In this document: positions 10,401 to 12,894 of the stretch, piece after piece
How the letters are laid out: each line of letters opens with the position of its first letter
How positions within the stretch are numbered: the first letter of the stretch is position 1
Source of the DNA: JAXGPF01 sp964650945
GTDB lineage: Bacteria > Verrucomicrobiota > Kiritimatiellia > JAAZAB01
Length of the DNA: 12,894 nucleotides
Assembly: GCA_964650945.1 (NCBI GenBank)
Contig: CAZYXU010000104.1
Span: 1 to 12,894 of the forward strand
Direction of reading: 5' to 3'
Made by a program: the position numbers and the translations under genes
The notes under the pieces: generated by a model
Databases searched by the model: none
Told to the model about the DNA's origin: nothing
What the model saw: only the letters and a program-made list of their open reading frames with translations

Positions 10401-10932
10401 GCGGCATCTGGGGATCAATTTGTTCGGGCAGGAAACCAACCAAGTGTTCGAAGGCCGATACAGCATCCGCTTGCGGGCGGATGCGCCCAATCGTCCGGTT
10501 TTTTATCCGACGATATCCTTCCGGTATTGGACCGGCTGGAAGTATGACACGGATTACGTCTTCAGCGCCTATGTCAAGGCCAGCCGGCCGGACACTCCCG
10601 TGCGTCTGGCGGTGCTCCCCGATCCGCCGGACCGGAATTACGCCGAAACCGACGGGATCACGCATGATTTCAAAATTGGCACTGACTGGCAGCGGGTTGA
10701 GTGGACTTTCCGGATGCGGCCGGGCGAGCAACCCAAGTGGCCGCCCGCTGGCAAGATGCTCAAGCCCGGCATCCGGGTGGTTCCGGACAAAATCGAGCCG
10801 CCGGCGGACGTCTGGGTGGACGCCATGCAACTGGAGGCCGGCACGATTGCTACACCCTACGAGCGGGATGACTACCGGGCGCCGGCGGTGGACCCGAAAT
10901 GGCTTTCGGACGAGGTGTTTGGGGAATTGTGA
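7474..10932 (+). CDS. Secreted CBM9 / clan-A-like TIM-barrel / CBM4_9-type glycoside hydrolase-like protein
   Basis: 1152 residues from the chosen start. Residues 1-20 (MRKMIMGLSLCAIGLLAAAD) form a signal peptide, probably cut after the Ala run, so export is inferred. Residues about 30-230 are a CBM9-like domain (PPEIDGRLDDPCWSN, WLYLGLSCAEEKGK, DDSVEIFIDQ, WQVEIAIPL). Residues 235-460 look like Ig-type beta domains. Residues 465-760 form a TIM barrel of GH2/GH5/GH42 style, opening with LLNGQPFFPIGF. The acid/base candidate is Glu612 in GRDEV; the strand-7 region (PIFATPQGQ) carries Gln693 where a Glu nucleophile might be expected. A short beta domain follows, then residues 954-1130 resemble CBM4/9 (ENSSFEEYTLAGLPDNW, WVDAMQLEAG, ATPYERDD). 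Residues near 774-805 are an odd Pro/Arg/Gly-rich insert. Likely role: binding and cutting an extracellular or periplasmic glycan together with genes 1 and 2. The precise family is unassigned. Confidence 0.88.
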   Translation: MRKMIMGLSLCAIGLLAAADVQTQPEIIAVPAERPPEIDGRLDDPCWSNVAADNINRLVGTGGLAGVATLLKLTHDADWLYLGLSCAEEKGKPIAAERRGRNNNGTTQDDSVEIFIDQAPGRDKHDYFHFMLGAGGAKREQRVVGTTQFPSWSVSWPSAVSVADGGWQVEIAIPLHIFSGDKIGDLGFNVTRNRRLDPQSYAMQAISWAPLSGTGRGAYYSPGSFGVLKGLTGLPVKRQCAPLIERAYDTTLFKEEQGAYSYSFRVDLSNPGGRAGESAVVVEDRELLSGVAVRHVFPVAVPAEGPTNYTFTVPARNPVERMVMAAIADEQARDEAWIEVAGVAALQSLTVYADLNYYSGEKRGRLTVGTVFSDAGFQARDLRLDLRITRADGSLFQSETFSKTHGQGVVYEYDPSTWAPGTYNVTVSLQDKTGKIWAARETSIRVEPPPPAGITVTKVDQQRMCMLLNGQPFFPIGFCNNAGFGMINVLDETTWQRAPEDFSKRCVDAGFNLLIHWSGARLGKRRSRAGDPWTTEMAKQLEADIDTNIKEYANAQKAGLFIMPQVLGHVSIPHNNPAIIRRDYDLVMAQMPGIIERYRKVPNLAAIQGRDEVSPEVLYEAIAHAAIMRKIDPYHVIFATCRGILPENYDAYDIFGVHAYWGPDTNPNRLASWILGGYQNAKSRRRPIFATPQGQRLEYRRELSPAERRCGIYAPLIQGAKGVFFFAISDYDTYHPVTWRVLSYTAREIGRLAPMLLENPPPQNVTFALAADGAPPALPPLPRPRSLFDPSSGSRAGARGPGAENMPVVQALIHELPGVGQGELILVANTGPAPLKMQYALSSLGNGSRVAGFFTKREYPVAGGCFTDVLEPFGVRVYRTDGGARARGAPVALGMQAVAGRLKPAADRQYYTPTDRTVQMGGYEQKEDEFIWSAVEDKEQILLNAGTPRKNYLENSSFEEYTLAGLPDNWIHSYSMRHLGINLFGQETNQVFEGRYSIRLRADAPNRPVFYPTISFRYWTGWKYDTDYVFSAYVKASRPDTPVRLAVLPDPPDRNYAETDGITHDFKIGTDWQRVEWTFRMRPGEQPKWPPAGKMLKPGIRVVPDKIEPPADVWVDAMQLEAGTIATPYERDDYRAPAVDPKWLSDEVFGEL

Positions 10933-11094
10933 TGCGGGAGGGCGGGATGAAGAGGAGGATGCGGGATACGGGATGCAGAATCGCGGCGTGTAACGCCGCT
11001 CCCACGGGAGTGTGAGGGTGTTTGAGTGTGTGGGTGTGTGGGTAGCGGGGGACGGAATAAAGGGGAGGATGCGGGATGCGGAGGGAGGGCGTGG
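10933..11094 (+). repeat. G-rich low-complexity tract with 14-bp direct repeats
   Basis: This stretch begins at the stop codon of gene 3. GATGCGGGA occurs at 10931, 10958 and 11068. The longer word GGAGGATGCGGGAT is repeated exactly at 10954-10967 and 11064-11077. Between them is a G/T-rich segment (11011-11042) with several GGG runs (11006, 11016, 11032, 11040, 11047) that could form a G-quadruplex on the plus strand, although one loop is long (13 bases). No coding potential is evident. Confidence 0.6.
10979..11010 (-). repeat. REP-like palindrome
   Basis: On the plus strand GCGGCG (10983-10988) and CGCCGC (10994-10999) form a perfect 6-bp stem with a 5-base loop. CTCCC (10999-11003) and GGGAG (11006-11010) form a second, adjoining short palindrome. 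Read on the minus strand, the order is GTGGGAGCGGC, loop, GCCGCGATT. This matches the layout of REP elements known in Pseudomonas and others (GTRGGAGCGG head, stem, GCGAT tail). Only one copy is visible and no RAYT transposase gene is present, so the assignment rests on likeness. Confidence 0.5.
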
Positions 11095-11190
11095 GACATT
11101 ATTTTTGATAAGCGTTAGATTTTCGTTACAGGCTTGTTTTGATAGCAGCCTATAAATATATCGCTTACGGATCGATTTCTTAATATTTCC
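11095..11190 (+). other. AT-rich island, possible promoter region
   Basis: This is a sharply AT-rich stretch in otherwise GC-rich DNA, ahead of the beta-helix gene. It holds near-direct repeats (TTTTTGATA at 11102, TTTTGATA at 11137; CGTTA at 11113 and 11124) and a TATAAATATA box at 11151-11160. A TTACAG at 11126 gives a 19-base spacing to TATAAA, which is long for a sigma-70 promoter. It is about 420 bases from the next gene, so a promoter is possible but unproven. Confidence 0.3.
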
Positions 11191-11193
11191 GGT

Positions 11194-11231
11194 AATTCCG
11201 GCGGGGTGCTGTCAGCACCCAAGCCGGAATT
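11194..11231 (+). repeat. Strong imperfect hairpin
   Basis: AATTCCGGC (11194-11202) pairs with GCCGGAATT (11223-11231), and GGGTGCT (11204-11210) pairs with AGCACCC (11214-11220) over the loop GTC. A single G opposite AA separates the two stems, giving 16 base pairs. No T-run follows, so it is not a typical terminator. It sits just before the larger inverted repeat and shares its GAATTCCG-type end motif. Confidence 0.6.
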
Positions 11232-11245
11232 GATGCCCCGCGTGT

Positions 11246-11419
11246 TGAATTCCGTTGCCCGAAGGGATTTGAAAAAGCAAGGCAAGTTTGGGGTGGATGC
11301 GTGGGCGCAGGTGGTGACGCGAATCTCAAGATTGCGTCACCGCCTGCAACCACGCCCGAAGGGGCGCGCCGCGCGCCAGACAACCCAAAATCGCCGCCGC
11401 CTTTTTCAAACGGAATTCA
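11246..11419 (+). repeat. Long interrupted inverted repeat with central 57-base hairpin
   Basis: Outer arms: TGAATTCCG (11246-11254) with its complement at 11411-11419, and TTTGAAAAAG (11268-11277) with its complement at 11401-11410, both exact. The core (11299-11355) pairs GCAGGTGGTGACGCGAATC with GATTGCGTCACCGCCTGC apart from one bulged G and one G-U-type pair, flanked by GCGTGG/CCACGC. A smaller alternative hairpin, CGCCC-GAAG-GGGCG (11353-11366), overlaps the right foot. A 102-codon open frame crosses these arms, but its protein is unrecognisable and I do not call it. Candidates are a miniature inverted-repeat element or a structured RNA. Confidence 0.55.
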
Positions 11420-11564
11420 CCACGCACGTCAATAAGCATCGGGACATCAAAGAATTTGTCTTACACCCATGCGGTGACACTGGCGAGCATTACAGTTGCG
11501 CCGCACGGGAATGAATGTTATTTTATAACTGGAAATGTCGTGGAGGCGGTCATCAAAACGCATC
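11420..11564 (+). other. Leader region of the beta-helix gene, no gene seen
   Basis: This is ordinary-looking sequence between the inverted repeat and the ribosome binding site. No tRNA, riboswitch or convincing small gene was recognised. It probably forms the 5' untranslated part of the beta-helix transcript if transcription begins in the AT-rich island. Confidence 0.3.
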
Positions 11565-11569
11565 AGGGG
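11565..11569 (+). promoter_or_regulatory. Ribosome binding site of the beta-helix gene
   Basis: AGGGG lies six bases before the ATG at 11576. Together with the signal peptide that begins at that ATG, it fixes the start although the frame stays open further upstream. Confidence 0.65.
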
Positions 11570-11575
11570 CAAGAC

Positions 11576-12894
11576 ATGAAAAGAACTAATTGCTGTTTGA
11601 GAATCGTCTGCCTGGCGGCGGCGCTGGCATTGCGCGCCGGCGCGGCGGATCGTTACGTGGTCGAGCCGGGCACGCCCGGCGTCAACCCGGACGGCAATTA
11701 CGAAACGTGGGGCACGGCCGCTACCAACATCCAGCATGCCGTCGCGCGCGCTGTGGCCGGCGAAACCGTCTGGATTACCAACGGCCATTACATCCTGACG
11801 AACGAAATCTACCTCAGCAAATCCCTGACCATTCGGGGCTGGAATGACGACCGCGCCGGCGTGATCATTGACGGCAATTATCCGTTCAACACCAACCGCT
11901 GCATTTATGTGCCCTACCAGAATACTACCCTGGCTTCCCTGACTGTCACCAACGGCTGTGTCAAGGGCACTCAATACGGCGGCGGCATCTACCTGAACCA
12001 GGGCGGCAATGTCATTGTCAGCAATTGCGTGGTCACCGGCAACCGGGCGGATTGGAATGGCGGCGGGATATATTTCAACACCTATGGCAACTATCTGGTC
12101 ATCGACACCGTCATCAACGGCAATGCCGCCATAACGAACTCGACGGCCGCGAAGGGCGGCGGTTTGTATCTCAACCGGGGGGTCTGCACCTTCACCAATT
12201 GCCAGATCATCAATAATTCCGCTTCCAACGGGATTCCGCAAGGCGGCGGGGGCGGCGCCGGGTTTTATATCCTTTCTACGGGAACCGGGCTGTTCTGGAA
12301 TTGCGTGGTGTCCAACAATACTGCGGCGGGCGAAGGCGGAGGCGGCCTGGGCGGCCGGAGCGAATTCGTCAATTGCGATTTCATCGGCAACTCCGCCGGC
12401 TACTACGGCGGTTTGTCGGCCGCCCGGGAGGTGCGTAACTGTATTTTTAGCAATAATCATGCGACGTTCCGCTGGGGCGGCGGATTGACCATGCGGTATG
12501 GCGGCAGCGGCATGGTTTCCAACTGCCAGTTCTACGGCAACAGTTGTTACATAAGCTATGGCGCCGGAATCTATGCCGGCTACCAGGCGGTTGAAATCGT
12601 GGATTGCGTCGTCCTGCGCAACACCAACGATTGCTCCGGCGGCGCCGCCACGGGCGGCGGCGCCGGGATTGCGCTGGAAAACGCCACCGGCATGGTGCGC
12701 AATTGCACGATTGCCGGCAACCGGGTCTTGGGCGACAACCTGGCCGGCGGCGGCGGGTTATATGTTTTCGGCAACAGCACGGTCACCGGCATCAATTGCC
12801 GGCTGGAGGGCAACCTCGCCTTGCGCGGCGGCGGCGCATACCTCACCAATACCGTCTTGCGCAACTGCCTGTTCGCCGGCAATACCGGGACCAA
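11576..12894 (+). CDS. Secreted right-handed beta-helix (Pmp/adhesin-like) protein, 3' end missing
   Basis: 439 codons are visible with no stop, so the gene runs off the right edge. The N-terminus MKRTNCCLRIVCLAAALALR followed by AGA-AD is a plausible signal peptide. RYVVEPGTPGVNPDGNYETW and GTAATNIQHAV...GETVWITNGHYILTNEIYL is the cap typical of large exported parallel beta-helix proteins in Kiritimatiellota, Lentisphaerota and Verrucomicrobiota. Gly-rich turns recur from residue 135 on (GGGIYL 135, GGGIYF 162, GGGLYL 194, then GGGLTM, GAGIYA, GGGGLYVF, GGGAYL), each followed by an N/D-C motif; ten such motifs (SNCVV, TNCQI, RNCIF and so on) are visible. This pattern resembles the GGG/NC repeats of chlamydial Pmp proteins. 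The likely location is the cell surface or outside the cell, with adhesion or glycan contact as inferred roles. Any C-terminal anchor or autotransporter domain is beyond the window. It is probably transcribed separately from genes 1-3. Confidence 0.87.
   Translation, partial: MKRTNCCLRIVCLAAALALRAGAADRYVVEPGTPGVNPDGNYETWGTAATNIQHAVARAVAGETVWITNGHYILTNEIYLSKSLTIRGWNDDRAGVIIDGNYPFNTNRCIYVPYQNTTLASLTVTNGCVKGTQYGGGIYLNQGGNVIVSNCVVTGNRADWNGGGIYFNTYGNYLVIDTVINGNAAITNSTAAKGGGLYLNRGVCTFTNCQIINNSASNGIPQGGGGGAGFYILSTGTGLFWNCVVSNNTAAGEGGGGLGGRSEFVNCDFIGNSAGYYGGLSAAREVRNCIFSNNHATFRWGGGLTMRYGGSGMVSNCQFYGNSCYISYGAGIYAGYQAVEIVDCVVLRNTNDCSGGAATGGGAGIALENATGMVRNCTIAGNRVLGDNLAGGGGLYVFGNSTVTGINCRLEGNLALRGGGAYLTNTVLRNCLFAGNTGT

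Noticed and set aside
10983..11010. Intrinsic terminator after gene 3
   Set aside because: The stems are followed by G/T-rich sequence rather than a T-run on the plus strand, and no T-run follows on the minus strand either. The REP-like reading fits better.
11206..11514. 102-codon plus-strand open frame
   Set aside because: It spans the arms of large inverted repeats, has no ribosome binding site that I can see, and its product matches nothing I recognise. The palindromes explain the sequence better than coding does.
11447..12460. 337-codon open frame on the minus strand
   Set aside because: It is antisense to the beta-helix gene, whose forward frame has a ribosome binding site, a signal peptide and regular repeats. 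The reverse frame merely mirrors that repetition.

Overview
The window looks like a chromosomal stretch from a GC-rich bacterium of the PVC group, most likely Kiritimatiellota, Lentisphaerota or a relative. This is inferred from gene content, not from a marker gene. The clues are very large multidomain carbohydrate-active proteins built from CBM9-type modules and unassigned TIM barrels, a DUF4838 protein, and a Gly/Asn/Cys-rich beta-helix surface protein whose N-terminus (WGTAATNIQHAV...GETVWITNGHY) follows a pattern I associate with these phyla. No rRNA, tRNA, CRISPR array or transposase gene is visible.

Layout: positions 1-10932 hold three consecutive plus-strand genes separated by 63 and 40 bases, which looks like an operon. 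(1) The 3' part of a giant gene (at least 1809 codons, start outside the window) encodes beta-sandwich and jelly-roll domains, a TIM barrel of glycoside-hydrolase type, a CBM9-like domain and a helical C-terminus. (2) A 645-residue DUF4838 protein has no signal peptide. (3) A 1152-residue secreted protein combines an N-terminal CBM9-like domain, Ig-like regions, a clan-A-like TIM barrel and a C-terminal CBM4/9-type jelly roll. Together they suggest breakdown of a complex plant, algal or host glycan. The substrate cannot be read from sequence, and neither barrel family can be assigned with certainty.

Positions 10933-11575 contain no convincing gene but are rich in structure. A G-rich low-complexity tract begins at the stop codon of gene 3 and carries a 14-base direct repeat. 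Inside it is a palindrome that, read on the minus strand, resembles bacterial REP elements (GTGGGAGCGG...GCGATT). An AT-rich island follows, and then a nested set of inverted repeats (11194-11419) with a strong central 57-base hairpin. This is the least explained part of the window and could be a miniature mobile element or a structured RNA.

From 11576 to the right edge runs a second transcription unit: the first 439 codons of a secreted right-handed beta-helix protein of the Pmp/adhesin-like type, with a good ribosome binding site and a signal peptide. It continues beyond the window.
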